From Varroa destructor (taxonomy: Eukaryota > Arthropoda > Arachnida > Mesostigmata > Varroidae), in contig NW_019211454.1 of NCBI RefSeq assembly GCF_002443255.2, positions 58,787,601 to 58,851,600 on the forward strand: a stretch of DNA of 64,000 nucleotides, written 5' to 3'. The translations under genes and the position numbers were made by a program. Each line of letters opens with the position of its first letter. Position 1 is the stretch's first letter. Below, in pieces: positions 12,901 through 24,659 of the stretch. Below the pieces are notes generated by a model. It ran no database searches and had not been told where the DNA came from. It saw only the letters and a list, made by a program, of their open reading frames with translations.

Positions 12901-15292
12901 CAGGTAAAGCACAATTCAGTGAGTTGTGTAAGTATATATACTATGTAATGAAATTCGAATCAACTCTTTAGTTTTCTGTTAAGTAAAATTCCATATAGAA
13001 TTTCACTTTATTTTTACGATTGCCACTTAGATCCAATCACGTAAAGTCAAATCTAAGTGATATTTTGTATCATATTTAATCAGGTACACTCACTTCGGGG
13101 TACTGGCCTCACATTCAGATACGCTCTGATCAGTTGGGCAGTTCCGGGTACGCCGCCGAGGGCTGCCTTATTTAAGTTGCCATAGACGGTAGCACGAAGA
13201 TCTTTTAAATGCTTTTTTTCAAGGAATCGTTTTGCTTCGTGCATCAAGGACAACCGGTCATTTCCTTGATCAATATTTTTACATTGTATTGCTTGTAGTA
13301 CCTGCCAGAGCAAAGCTACGTCCTTTAGCTCAAGCTGTTCGGCGACCTGTGCCATCTTGTCGACGAGCGTTTGCGATTCGCCTAGAAGTGCGCCACACAG
13401 GTAGGCAGCATTGTGCTCAGAAAGTGCTCGAGCATACTTCAGCTCTTCTGGAGAAAGGCGGGCTCGTATTGGAGCACCGGTCGAACTCACGATCAGATCA
13501 CGGCCGCGAGAAAAGGACATGGTGTTGGTCATGTTAAGCGAGTCGTTGAATGACTGGAACCTCATATCGCTCGTGGTGTCCGCACTGAACTCGATTGACG
13601 ATAGAACCTTTCGCTTCTGATCTTCCCACCTGCAGAAATTGACGGTGGGCGAGTATAAAACAATGACATAATAAAAAAATGTAGAATACAGGTATACATT
13701 GTCGTTTTGGCAGTGCAGTTATATCAGTAATCAAAAAGGCAAGTAAAATATGCCCATCATAAGCAATATGTATACGGGCTTAAAATATGCTCCTGTCTCT
13801 TTAACCTTTTTTTATGTGAAAAAAACTCAGACACAACAGTAAGAAGTAGTAATTGGCACTACCTATATGACTGGGTAGACGTCTGATATGAAATAAAAGC
13901 CTTATTTTTTTTATTTATTGAGTGACCTATAAACTACACAATTCGCGTGGCAAGGTTTGCGTGGTTTTTTTTTGTATGTGATGGTCCAAATTTACAAACC
14001 TTTCTTGTTCAGCAGAAACAACAAAGCTTGCGAGATCATCATTTGTATTCTTCGAGTGTTCTAGGATAGCTGACGTTAGAGCATTCTGGCGCTCATTACG
14101 TAAAAAGCCGTCAATGTCAGTCGCCTGAAAATAACCAAACCGAGTTAATTAATAATACCTTGTATCCTATTCATTTTCAGGCTGTGACTTTCTGCGCTAC
14201 TTGCTCATTTTGTCGCGTACACTGCTACGCTGCGTACATGATTCTAATGATACCTCCCATACGCTTAAGTAGAGCAGCCCATTTTCTACGACGAAGTATA
14301 ATATACCAAAAAAACGTCTGAATATTTTGTTATGGTGATGGGAGTATGTGAGAAATCGGAGAGTTAACTATTAAGAAATGGCGATAATGATCTTGATAAC
14401 TTTACTATCAACATTTCTAACGACAGTTTTTTTGATCTTATAATTTACTCTAGCTGCGTTTTACTTTGCAACAAATATTCGCCTTTGAGTCATTATATCC
14501 GTCTGGATAAAAATCACTATCAAATCATACTGTTTTGTAATTGACCTTCAGCTGTCTTTCTTCGTTCCAACTTACCGTTGCATTGATACAGTTATACAAT
14601 ACAAATCTTGAAGCGTTAAAACCTTTGAGCGAACTTATGACCGAATTGAATTGCATTTAGGTAAGACAACTGTTTTCTAGTGTACCATTGATAACTAACG
14701 CGTAAATTAGTAATGAGTTGGGGTTTTTCCCGAATTAAATTTAATTAAAATAAGAAATATCACAGGAAGTACATCTGCCGATCTGCCGTCATTACAGCCT
14801 ATGTGTAAATGGTTTATCGGCAGTCCCCTTCTTAAATCGTGCTCCTGAATGACAACAATTCCTTACCTGAATACTTTGAATTGGCGCGAAAGTTTGAGCA
14901 GCTGTCAGTTGGTCGATATGATGAGATAGATTAGGTAAATTGAAACCTTGCGAACCCAGAAGAATGGCGGCTTGCACATCGGCTTGTTCACGGCTAGCAG
15001 CGCCTTCAGATACTCGACTCCAGAGTTGGTCACCTAATGAAGGAAAAACAAGCAATCGTATTATACGAGTTCATTTTTAAGAAACTTTGCCTCTCGAACG
15101 TGGCTAGTAAAAGGAACATATTATTTTCAACTGTTTTGTGTATACATCGTAATACTATTTCTTACCATCTGTAACCATTTGCGTGATACTGCGTACAACG
15201 CGTGGGAGCTCTTGACCGCCATTGATATCTGCAGCGAGCTTCTCCGAGTCTTGAAGCAGACTTGCCAAAGATGAAATATGTGAGGTGTCCAT
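9947..15292 (-). CDS. Nup93: Nuclear pore complex protein Nup93, complete
   Basis: Nup93 is the inner-ring scaffold nucleoporin that anchors Nup205/Nup188, Nup35 and the Nup62 channel complex. Ten coding exons were placed (minus): 15292-15166, 15033-14867, 14124-14000, 13629-13094, 12887-11860, 11450-11380, 11153-10973, 10779-10671, 10538-10471 and 10012-9947. Their phases agree throughout and sum to 2,478 bases, an 825-aa protein against 819 in human. Residues 1-140 are the helical N-terminal part; the rest is the alpha-helical solenoid. Family landmarks are ILLGSQGF in exon 2, GGVPGT (about 298-303), HPVWAVLYHALRCGDL at the start of exon 5, MDLITFFDLYH (about 695-705) and a C-terminal PYR...ARLVQME block. 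Most donors are GTAAG-type; those after exon 3 (GTTTGT) and exon 5 (GTAGAT) are weaker. An AG acceptor lies 12 bases upstream of the ATG, so a 5' UTR exon probably lies further upstream. No break was seen. Confidence 0.97.
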
Positions 15293-15304
15293 CCTTCTGG
15301 TCGC

Positions 15305-17050
15305 CTAACAAAATGAGAAACGTCAGACTTTAGGTTATTCGCTTCAGAAGAGAGAAAAAATGGAAGCGGTAGACAATGATAGGCGTTCTATCTAGTCATT
15401 TGTAGCTTACAGGATATTTTTTTCAAAAAGTGTTATTATCTACCAATGAATTATGTAACGGTCAAAAAATGTGAATTTATCTTGTTCGATGTATTGGGCC
15501 GGATAACCAGAAAACTCCAATCGCTTCTATTTTTTTGAACACCAATTGTGTCTTTTATCGTAATATGTATCAATTTACCATTTACTTCTGTGCCACCATG
15601 TATATAATTATTCATCTGTTATTAGATTTGTTATGTTCGCCATTTGCCGTCCATTGAATAGACTTTAGAACATGTTATTTATTAATGGAACATTGACACA
15701 AATAATTTTTCAGTTTAAACCGAACATAGGCTTCAGGTTTATTTAGTACGACGATTTCTCGATTTTAATAATTATGAACCATTAAGCTCATAGTATAGAC
15801 CTTTTCTCTATTACAGGATCACGTAGGCCTGTTAATGAATGCTATTAACAATTTTATATGTTGCGAACAGCTATCGTAACATTCCAGAGCAAACAGATAA
15901 GACTTCCACGGCGGCTTCATTGAACAATAGAAAACCATCAGGGTTGAGACGCTAAATTTTAAAAATATCCTTTATGGCATCTACATAGCGCTTTAAAAGT
16001 ATCGATGATTAGCGCTTTAGCAAAGCGAATTCATATTATTTTTTTTACCTAGCCGAATCTTACAGAAAACATTGTCCACTGAATAAGCTCATAATGAGTT
16101 TTCTTGCGTTAAAATCACTTACAAAATGAAATCATCATCTGCAACAGACTTCGAAACTGTTGGTAGCCGAGATCATAGGTCAAAGTCAGAGGCGTTTCCT
16201 TCCTTAAATTAAATAAATGATGTAAGAAAACGTCGATACCTACTCGCAATATTGACAGTTGGTTAATTTGAGGAAGTTTTCTGTAAACGAGCATCAATTA
16301 ATTTTTTGAGTGTCTAAATTTCGTAAGCCCGATTGTCACCTTTCGACATGGTATTTCTCAGTAAGTAACCAACTTATGCCAGTGTGCTTCTTTTCAATCA
16401 GCGGACTAAAAAGCTGATGTAAGAAAAATCAAAGAAGCATCGCTAGTAGTCAAGATGATTCGTAATCTAATCTTTTCGCTTTGAATGAAACTTCGCCGAC
16501 TTCTACTATCATTCTTTATCCGACAGGTTAATACCTAAACGTTCTCGATTTTTGTTACTATTATACATCATTATTTTCTGAGATAAAATAGGATACAAAT
16601 TAAAGGTAATAACTTATCAAGGACAGTTCATTACAAATTATCAACGATGCCAATATAAATAGACAGAAGCACATTGTTCGAGAACGTCACATACTTTATT
16701 TCGTATATCTAAGACATACAACAATCAAATATAGCCGAATCACTAACGGATCTAATGATAAAGTTTACAGGATACTTACAGTTGGATGTACACACAGATA
16801 ACACGCTAAAAAGAGAAAACTAGGAAAATTATTCTAGAAAATTTTGGCGGTAAAGCACAAGGATCGTTCGAAATAACAGTTGACTCGATGGATGAATTGG
16901 TGGGCAAATCAAAATATGTTCACATACGGGCGACCAGACCCCTAGCGACAGAAAGGGTGAAAGATTGTAAGGTTTCTCCCTTCTAATACGCCTTGGCTTG
17001 TCGCAAGCAAATCTGTCGGACTGTAACTTTCGAACTAGTAGGGCTTGGGT
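15305..17050. other. Intergenic / Nup93 5' UTR intron, no coding gene seen
   Basis: The AG at 15305-15306 next to the Nup93 start exon implies a noncoding first exon upstream. GTAAGT-type donors on the minus strand near 16127 and 16779 could end such an exon, but neither can be proved by eye. Otherwise this is AT-rich with no recognisable coding sequence. Confidence 0.5.
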
Positions 17051-17054
17051 GATT

Positions 17055-17138
17055 TTTAATATGTGTTTCAAATATACGTCGCGGCACTCAGGAGTTTCAC
17101 GCCCGACACCGCCGTAGACCATTCGATCACACGGCTGG
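17055..17138 (-). repeat. tRNA-like relic, probably a SINE head or tRNA pseudogene
   Basis: On the minus strand GTGATCGAATGGTCTA (17130-17115) resembles the pol III A box of a class II (Leu/Ser-type) tRNA. ATATTTGAAACAC (17075-17063) resembles a B box in which the TTCGAA core has a C-to-T change. The A-to-B spacing of about 68 bases fits a long-variable-arm tRNA. The acceptor stem does not close and the D stem is mutated, so it is not a functional tRNA. A tRNA-derived SINE is the likeliest source. A further B-box-like GGTTCGAATC lies nearby on the same strand, near 17175. Confidence 0.35.
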
Positions 17139-17639
17139 CTTTCAGTACAAAACGAAATGTGTTTACAGCTCGATTCGAACCTATACGACAACATGTTCCT
17201 AATCTTTGATAGCAAATGCATTACCTACTAGCCTATCTTGGGGGAAGCTATCGGGCATTCTGGCAACTATATACCTAAAATTTGCGGTTCCACGTGCAAT
17301 TCCTCTATTCATGGAGCAATTTTAGAGGTAAATCGATAGTAGGACATGGTCGCCCGTCAGTTGTCCTTTCTAAAGCATGGTAAGCCTAGTAATCACACGC
17401 ACTTAGATAAGGAGAATAGGCGAATTGAAACCGGCACTGGATATTCTCATGCTCAGTCTAAGAAGTAATTGAGACACAGCGATGAAGTTTGGCGTTATTA
17501 TTAAATAATCGTACTACGCGTTTTCGGTTGTCGCGCCAAGGGTCTATAAGTTTTTTTGACGAATTCGGAGATAATGGGCTGCATTTACTATCTAATTTTC
17601 GGCGAGTATCTCATAGTGGCAAATGCTCCAGATGGTTTT

Positions 17640-18235
17640 TTGTTGGTTAAGGGCGCGGCACGTGGCTTCAATGACCGATTTTAGACAGGGGTAATGAGCA
17701 GTCGTGTCTGTACGTCAACATGTATCAGGGATCGGTAAAGGCGGCTTCAAAAAAGAAACCAAAGCTAGGATCCAAGCAAATATTCGTTCAAAAAAATTGT
17801 GTTCTACGTTTTGGTCGAACTGCAAGGATCTGTTTTATTGGGAATTGTTTCGGCATATTTGATTAGCCCAGTTGCATCGAATCAATCAAGCTGCCCGATA
17901 AGGTCAGCTCAAGCTGCTCCATGACAACGCGAAACCACACATGGCAACCATCATCATATCTGCCTTTTTGGATTTCGAATGGGACGTTCCATTACATCTT
18001 TCATACTCTCTAGATTTTGCGCTGACGGATTCCGATCATTTTGTCTACTAATAAATAAAATTAGGAAGGGCAGATTTGATAGTGGAGGGGTCTCAGAATC
18101 TTGCTGGATAAATTCTCTGGATGAATTGCAACCAACCTGCAAATTTCTTGCGAGAAGGAATAAATAAATTAGCTAACGGATGGCAGGATGTCGTCAGCAA
18201 TGACAGGAGATACAGAACATAATAACTTATTGTCA
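17640..18235 (+). mobile_element. Decayed mariner transposase remnant (C-terminal half)
   Basis: Plus-strand pieces follow mariner order across frameshifts: KKKPKLGSKQIF near 17750-17790, then LLHDNAKPHMATIIISAFL (about 17910-17970) carrying the second catalytic Asp region, then DFALTDSDHF where SPDLAPSDYH is usual, and a C-terminal INKLANGWQDVVSNDRRY piece ending near 18220. Internal stops and frame changes show it is dead. It differs from the 8.4-kb and 50-kb copies in sequence, so it is a separate insertion of a different mariner lineage. Terminal repeats were not found. Confidence 0.7.
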
Positions 18236-21200
18236 CAGGATTAAAAAATGTGAAAATATCCTCTGAACTAAAACATGTCGTAGTATCTAAAATTCCACAG
18301 TATTCTGTAGAGGTGCACGTCGGTGTAACTTGCACTTTTTTTATAGCGGACAATATTAATTTGTAGGGTCAGAAAAAAGATATGAAAAAAAGAATAACGT
18401 AGAAGGTTTGATAGGCAGACTAGTAAGATTGTCTAACTAGTAAGCACTTCGTCCCTCCTTTTCAGCTGAAATCTTGCTTTATCTGTTTAGATATAATTAC
18501 CATAGAGACATGCTTTCAATGCATGACACACTGTCTGCCCCCAAATTTTTGCGTTATGATTAGTAGATATAGTACGCACTCCCAAACTTCGTACATATTT
18601 TCCATTAGATGGAGGCGATTTTTGAAACAATGCTTTAATTCTAATTTTATCGGAACGTAATTTTACCGCCTCATTCATTTAAGATGATAAAATCCGAAAC
18701 ACAAGATTTTACATGATTTCCACCTTAACTAGGGCTAAGTTCTTTGTTCATCCTATATGACGAAGTGTATAGCTGTATATCTGGAGTTCTAGACTAAAGC
18801 GCACGTGTAGAAGAGTAAATTAGCTTGTTAGTTGTTGTTACTACGTCAAAGATATATCGATTATGGATGTATCTTATCATAGCAATACTAACTAAAATCT
18901 ATTAAATTAACAGCAGCCTTTCGAATTCTTGCTAACGACTGAACGTTCGGCTTTCGCCACGGAGTTTCGATTTGCCATGGGGTGACAATATACGATCTCT
19001 TTACCTTCGTGGGTAAAATTTCAAATGGATAGAATTTCAGATTCAGTTGCAAATATCGCACAGCAAAGTAAGTGGAAGTATAATTTCATCCTCTTTGGAC
19101 ACAACTTTGATTTCTTTCGTCTTGAAAGAAGTAGAAAGTCCTCAGTACCACTGTTCTTGTTATGGGCAATTATCCAAGTGTAAACAAAGTTAAAATAAAT
19201 AATGACTACAAACTGTAATTATATTCACGCCAATTATGCGTACGTGCGCTGTGGCCAACTCACATAAGGCTCAACTATTGTATTTCAAAAACAATTACTG
19301 ACTTTCAGCTGGCAATTAGATTTTGATCTTTAGCACCAGGTTTGAAGATGCAAGTTTACAAACCTACTGCAATAATCGTTGAAGTTTGGGATGATAAACT
19401 TCGATTAAAGCAGCAAAAGTTAGCTTTTCCTTAGTATATAGTAATTTTAATAGATACTTTTGTTATTAAATGCGCGCCACTAAATTAATGTAAATGGAAG
19501 GCAATTAAAAAGAAATTCTACAAACAATTATAGTAAAAATTGAACTTTGTGTAGATCTCTTACAAATACATTACCCTTTTGAGCATTCTGTATAGCAACC
19601 AGTAGAAACAAAAGTGGGTTTCTATTACGTTAGCCTGAACAGAATGCACTATAGAAAATCGTATTCAGTTTGGACTAGAAATATAAAAGTCAAATTATTT
19701 TATTTTGATGCATACGATCTAAATAGAATTTCTGTGAAGCCGGAAATGTCTTTTTCAAATGTTTCATCATAGCGGAATAAAATCACTGTAACAAAGCAAT
19801 GTAACAAATTTCAAATTATCATTTTTGAAGTCGCCCAGTTTTCTTGAGAATACGTATTATATTATCTATAGTTTCAAGTTTCGCTTCTTTCTGCTTAGTG
19901 CAGACTGCACAATGAGTATAGATATTTTGTGACATCCTCTGAGACCGTTTCACGTTATATAGCTAACTCAGACAACCTCTGTCTCTGTTTGTTGCGGCAG
20001 CATATCAATCACCTACCTTTCGTAGAACCAGGCCATAGCAACATCTGTAGTTGTACGTTTGTGTTAGCGATCTTTCCCAAAATGCTAATTTATCCCGACA
20101 CTTTTTTAGATTCTCGGTCTTTGGTCGACCCTCGTCGTGGAGTTCCCCGTAGCTTCCAGCTCTGGAATTTTCGGACTTCACTATTACGGAAGCTGTTAAG
20201 TACGTATTCGGCTTTGCAGCCACGCAATCTTCACGTGCCCTTCCGATATTGTTTGCATATAACACATGTATAACGCCAGCATTTTTTCACTTACAGAAGG
20301 CACACTCTTTTCCAGGCTCTAAACGCTTCAACAATCTAATGTCTGAATCCAGAGCCATAGTGTTCGTTGTGCATGCAGATACAGATTTTCTTCCGAGGAA
20401 GTTCTACGCAAAAATTTTGCAAGTTATTGTCCGGATTCAAACACGCAAGTTAAACCTGAAATACGGAAAATCCAAAGTTCCGGGGAATGGTTGAGGTGGT
20501 GGCGAACTCTGGAACAAGCTGGGATCTATTTACTGGACAGTCGATTTAGAATAGCAACAGACCTTCCTTGGTGCTTGTATATGTCTCACATAGTAGTTAG
20601 TTTAGAAATCTGACTTACTTTCTTATTTGCTGCTTATGTTCGATCGGTTTTTAGCGTATTTCTGCCGTTACAGTCTAATTTGTATACGAACGTTATCGGT
20701 CTTTTCCAATTAAATTGTAGGTTACTTCGCTTCAATGCACAGATGACAAAATGGGGGCCTCTCGTATAGCCCTCTCACATCTTTTGATTGCTGTCATCGC
20801 ATCCCGATTAATTTCAGTACAGTATAATGGTACTGCGTAAGGCATTTATAGAAATTACTGGCTTTGTATCCTTTGTGTCGTATTTTGGGCCAGAGCAGGA
20901 TTTTCAAATTCCGGCATCAAGGAAGAGAATAGTTAAATTCAGTTTAAGAATATTTGCGAAATAAAATTCAACTGTAGGATCACGATACCATATCAGAATA
21001 TCAACTATTCCCGTGATAGCTTGGTGCTAATCTTTGAGACACGTTCTTGTTCAGGTTCGCATCCGGTTAAGGAAATACCTCGTTGCGTGCTGGAAATCAG
21101 CCGTCTGGTCGAATGCCAAACGTCGATACCGGACGTGAAAATCGGAACATAGATACTATGGACCTACAATATACTGCTGAAGTTAGTCTTCCGTTAGTAT

Positions 21201-21973
21201 ATATCATGAGCAGTCTACGTCTCGCTCTTTTACCAAATAACTTGTCTAAGTTTTCCACCCACAAACAGCAGAAGTATGTTCATCCACCATTTATATTATT
21301 ATCGAACGCGTGGTTCAGGAATAGTGCGCAAAATTACTCGTAGATTTACGATTTGAAGTTTTACGCAACGACAAGTCATAGCACGCTCGCTTTAGCCTAA
21401 AGATAATTTAACAATCTGATTACATTAGAGAAAACGGGGTAAGTGCAACACCTATCTTGTAGCGTTTCGGAATCAATGGACATAGAAGAGGAGATTTATG
21501 ATGTGGTATACACTTGTTAATTAAAGGTTCTAAATACATATCCAACTCCATACAGCTTGATAGTAAATTACACTCAGATGCCTGCATTAGATATATACAC
21601 TAAGATTCTGGAATCATGCCAATCAGTAAACAAGGTTATGCTTCAGATGGTACTCAGAAATTCTTTCGATCTTTCTGAAGCGTTTTCTGGATTCTTCAGT
21701 ACTTGCCCTTGCGGTCAGAAAAAAGCATTCGCATAGATTCATTCTAACTGGGCTTACCATTGGAGATATGCAACTACTTGCTATTTTAAATTAATTTATG
21801 CTAATATTTGAGTAGGCGTACTTATATGAGCATGCTAGCCAGCGCCCCATTTAGTTTTGTCATTCGTATAAGGCCACATTTCGTATTTGCTTAGTCACCG
21901 TTCTTATACCAACTGTTGGTACCTGGCCTGCTCTAGGAATCTTAATGAAAAAAACTCAATATCCAAATAAAGG
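18236..21973. other. Intergenic, no gene seen
   Basis: AT-rich sequence upstream of Nup93 and downstream of VCPKMT. A 114-codon open frame at 19929-20273 (plus) and its antisense partner have no recognisable motif or credible splice sites and were not called. Confidence 0.55.
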
Positions 21974-21979
21974 TTTATT
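21974..21979 (-). terminator. VCPKMT polyadenylation signal
   Basis: AATAAA on the minus strand, 40 bases downstream of the VCPKMT stop codon. Position and sequence fit a normal 3' end for the last gene of the DPM2-VCPKMT pair. Confidence 0.7.
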
Positions 21980-22018
21980 CATTACAAAAAGCATTCCAGT
22001 AAATTATTATTAATTGAA

Positions 22019-22838
22019 TCAATCACTACATATCTTTGTTAGTAAAAGTATCTTAATATCATCACTGCGATAATCTTCATGTTGTTCCTCAAGCGGAACC
22101 TCTTTGACAACAAATTTTTTTCTACACAATGACAGAAACTCCTTCATTGCGTCGACGTGTGTTTTCTGCGGCCGAAACTCAAACGAGATGAAAATTCTAG
22201 TATTTGGTCCACTGATATAATTTAACGTGTTAACGAGAGGCTGAATAGCGTCACCGTAATAGATGCACTCAGATGCAATTACCACCTTTGGCTTTTCATC
22301 TAGGACTAGTTCCTCTGGGTGATTCCAGTCAAGTGTTGCAAACTGGCATGGGGCACGTAGTAACTCTCTATTTTCATTGATATTCTTCTCAACAAGTTCC
22401 TTAAATTTGGCAAAATCGGTAAGAATCACCTTCTTAGCTGGAAACGTGGCGCATGTCAGGCCAACGAGCCCCGTGCCCGTTCCCAACTCTACGACCGTCA
22501 CATCACGCATAAAATCTTCCTTAAACCTGCAACGATAACAACAAAACACATCCATTTCTTATATAATCATTATAACTGCAAAAGGGATGAGGCAATATTA
22601 AAGTATGATTCAGAAAAAAACAGTGCAGTCACGGAAAGCCACATGGTCACGTGCAGCAAGTATTTAAAGCGTACTTAGAGATGAAGTTTGCTAGAACGAG
22701 CGCACCATCCCAGACGACGCCACCGACGTCACTCGGTGACTGCTGACTGATGATGAGCGGCCTTTTCAGGTGGTCCAGTCGAACCTCACGAGTAAACGTC
22801 TCTAACGTAGCCTCCACTCTATTTTTCTGATCCACCAT
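22019..22838 (-). CDS. VCPKMT: VCP (p97) lysine methyltransferase, METTL21D type
   Basis: Two exons: 22838-22675 (ATG at 22838-22836) and 22526-22019, joined in phase 2 through a GTACGC donor and TTGCAG acceptor. The protein is 223 aa; the human enzyme is 229. It is a seven-beta-strand SAM methyltransferase: GGVVWDGA (39-46) is the conserved W-containing entry motif, VVELGTGTGLVG (66-77) is SAM-binding motif I, D92 ends strand 2, and SECIYY (140-145) is the (D/E)xxY motif of the METTL21 group. The C-terminal HEDYRSDDIKILLLTK matches VCPKMT rather than METTL21A. The family trimethylates a lysine of the VCP/p97 AAA ATPase in the cytosol. The start codon lies 9 bases after the stop of DPM2 on the same strand, so the gene may share a transcript with it. 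That step is inference. Confidence 0.92.
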
Positions 22839-22847
22839 TGCTAACGG

Positions 22848-23419
22848 TTAAAACGGTGTCTCACCCCTGTTCAGACAGTAACCGACGAAGAAAGTCGCGT
22901 ATACAAAGCTAAAGCTGAAGATGAGCGCGGGAATACCGAAGAGATACAACGGCCCGGGAACATAAGAACGTAATGGGTGATTTTGTTCGAAGAATGGCTG
23001 TCACACGAAAATCACAACCATTTGTAAATGTTAGTAAATTCATATAAAGTATGTCACGATAGTGGTGATGTTTTTTAATTTATTATCTGGCTGTCCATAA
23101 TACATCACTGCACCAAGGATAAACCATAAATACTGCACCATAAATAGAATCAAATTGCGTGTAGTTATCATTATGACCTAGCGTCGAACAGGCACATCGA
23201 AAGAATTAAATCTGTATAAGACAACTGAGGTTCACTAGATTTCGTATTGTATTAAAAGAACTGCAAGCAAAAAGATCACCTTCACGAGATTTTAAAACCA
23301 TGTATTGACCACGTAACTTAGCTAGCTGTACTGGAAACGTACCACAGCGAAGATCAGGAACGAGTACACGGATAATATGGTCAACCCCGTTGAAATCAAT
23401 GCCCCACCCTTCACTCTAT
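22848..23419 (-). CDS. DPM2: Dolichol-phosphate mannosyltransferase subunit 2 (first exon not found)
   Basis: Two exons are visible: 23419-23343 (after TTTACAG, ending GTG|GTACGT) and 22997-22848 (after GTGACAG, ending TAA). They join in phase 0 and encode about 75 residues. The first gives RVKGGALISTGLTILSVYSF-type sequence, a first membrane helix. The second starts PFFEQNHPL, then PGPLYLFGIPALIFSFSFVY, a second helix, and a short tail. This two-helix layout with a (L/V)PFF...HPL loop matches DPM2 (84 aa in human), the ER membrane subunit that holds the DPM1 catalytic subunit and supports GPI-anchor and N-glycan synthesis. The opening exon must end in phase 1 and should encode only a few residues plus the ATG; I could not place it between 23420 and 24659. 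The stop is 9 bases from the VCPKMT ATG. Confidence 0.8.
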
Positions 23420-24659
23420 CTGTAAACTGAACAGTATATAATATATGTATAAGCACATGAACATATATATAAGGTAAATATAAGTGATAAAAATACAAAC
23501 AAAAAGGCGTATTCTAGTTTGTGGAACCAAATACCTACGAAATTAAATATCTGTCATCTTATATACGTCGAAATAGAAATATAAAAGCGTTTGTACAGTA
23601 TATACCCTCAAATACTGTTGCAAAACCATATCCTAGTTTAATAACTAAACACTCTTTTTCAGTTGCCAATAAACACAAGGGTACTTGGTAAATTCGCACA
23701 TATAATAACAGTTATTCTATATTCAGTGATTATATAAGCTATTTGTATTTATTTAGCAATGCCTGTTGTTCATCTGATTATAATCAATAAAACACAAACT
23801 AACTATCAAACAAATTTTTTAAACAAGTGGATGCTAACGCATCCATCAAAATATACTAACACTCATATGTTAATCAAAAATGAAATATCATAAATGTATA
23901 AAATGTCCATGAGCATATAGTTTGTATCTAAATACAGTCTTTCTTGTTAATGCTTCGACATTTGCTACTAGCGCAAAAACCAACGCAGATCATTAATTTG
24001 TGACAACAATATCAACCGAATTTCACTAGCGCTTAATATCACTCAGCTTTATGTAGTCCCCATAAAAAATAACCACAAACGCGCTCACCAGCATTCGTGC
24101 CAAGTATAAATACCACGACATGCATGTACGTTTAGCAATAGGTTACTTTGCACAACAACCTTCGTGTCCAGCTGTGCATTATGTATACGATAAATGTTTC
24201 CTTCCTTCCGATAGTCAGCCCTCACAGTAGCGTCGTTTTGGTTAAGCGCTTCTCGGCTCAAAATATTCGTTCCTATGGGAACTCTGAGCGACCTTCTCTC
24301 CCCACAGCGCGTTTTCCATCGCGTTCTCACCCAAAGCGAAAACCCAGATACCTGCATTGCTGTTGTCTCGTATCTGGACAGTTCTCGGATTTTCGAAGCA
24401 TATGTTTGTAAACACGAAAAACACAACCTGCAGAGCAATTTTGTAGTACGTATGATTCGGCGATATTTTTAATGGGATGTAAGGTTGTACTGGTTTCGAA
24501 TCAGCAGCTTATTTGTTTGCCATTTTTTATACCAGTGGTGTAGTGCGTCACTAATAACAATTATAGGGGGAATTCATATTAAATTCAGAAAAAACTAGGA
24601 GAGAAGGTACCGGATAATTAGCTGCTGTCGTTTCAAGAAAGGTGAATCATTCAGCAAAG
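23420..24659. promoter_or_regulatory. Shared region between divergent DPM2/VCPKMT and CSN4
   Basis: DPM2 runs left and CSN4 runs right from this 1.2-kb interval, so it should hold both promoters, the missing DPM2 first exon and the CSN4 5' UTR. A less AT-rich block at about 24150-24440 stands out against the AT-rich flanks and may be the promoter core or an untranslated exon. Open frames overlapping it on both strands look incidental. No TATA element or start site was proved. Confidence 0.45.

Noticed and set aside
16829..17221. 130-codon minus-strand frame
   Set aside because: It runs across the tRNA-like relic and lacks splice support; its length looks accidental.
19929..20273. 114-codon plus-strand frame
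   Set aside because: No motif, no splice sites, and an equally long antisense frame; considered a chance opening.
24085..24438. 117-codon minus-strand frame in the DPM2/CSN4 interval, tested as the DPM2 first exon
   Set aside because: Its donors (GTGAGC near 24088, GTATCT near 24350) give the wrong phase for the 23419 exon, so it cannot supply the DPM2 start as read.
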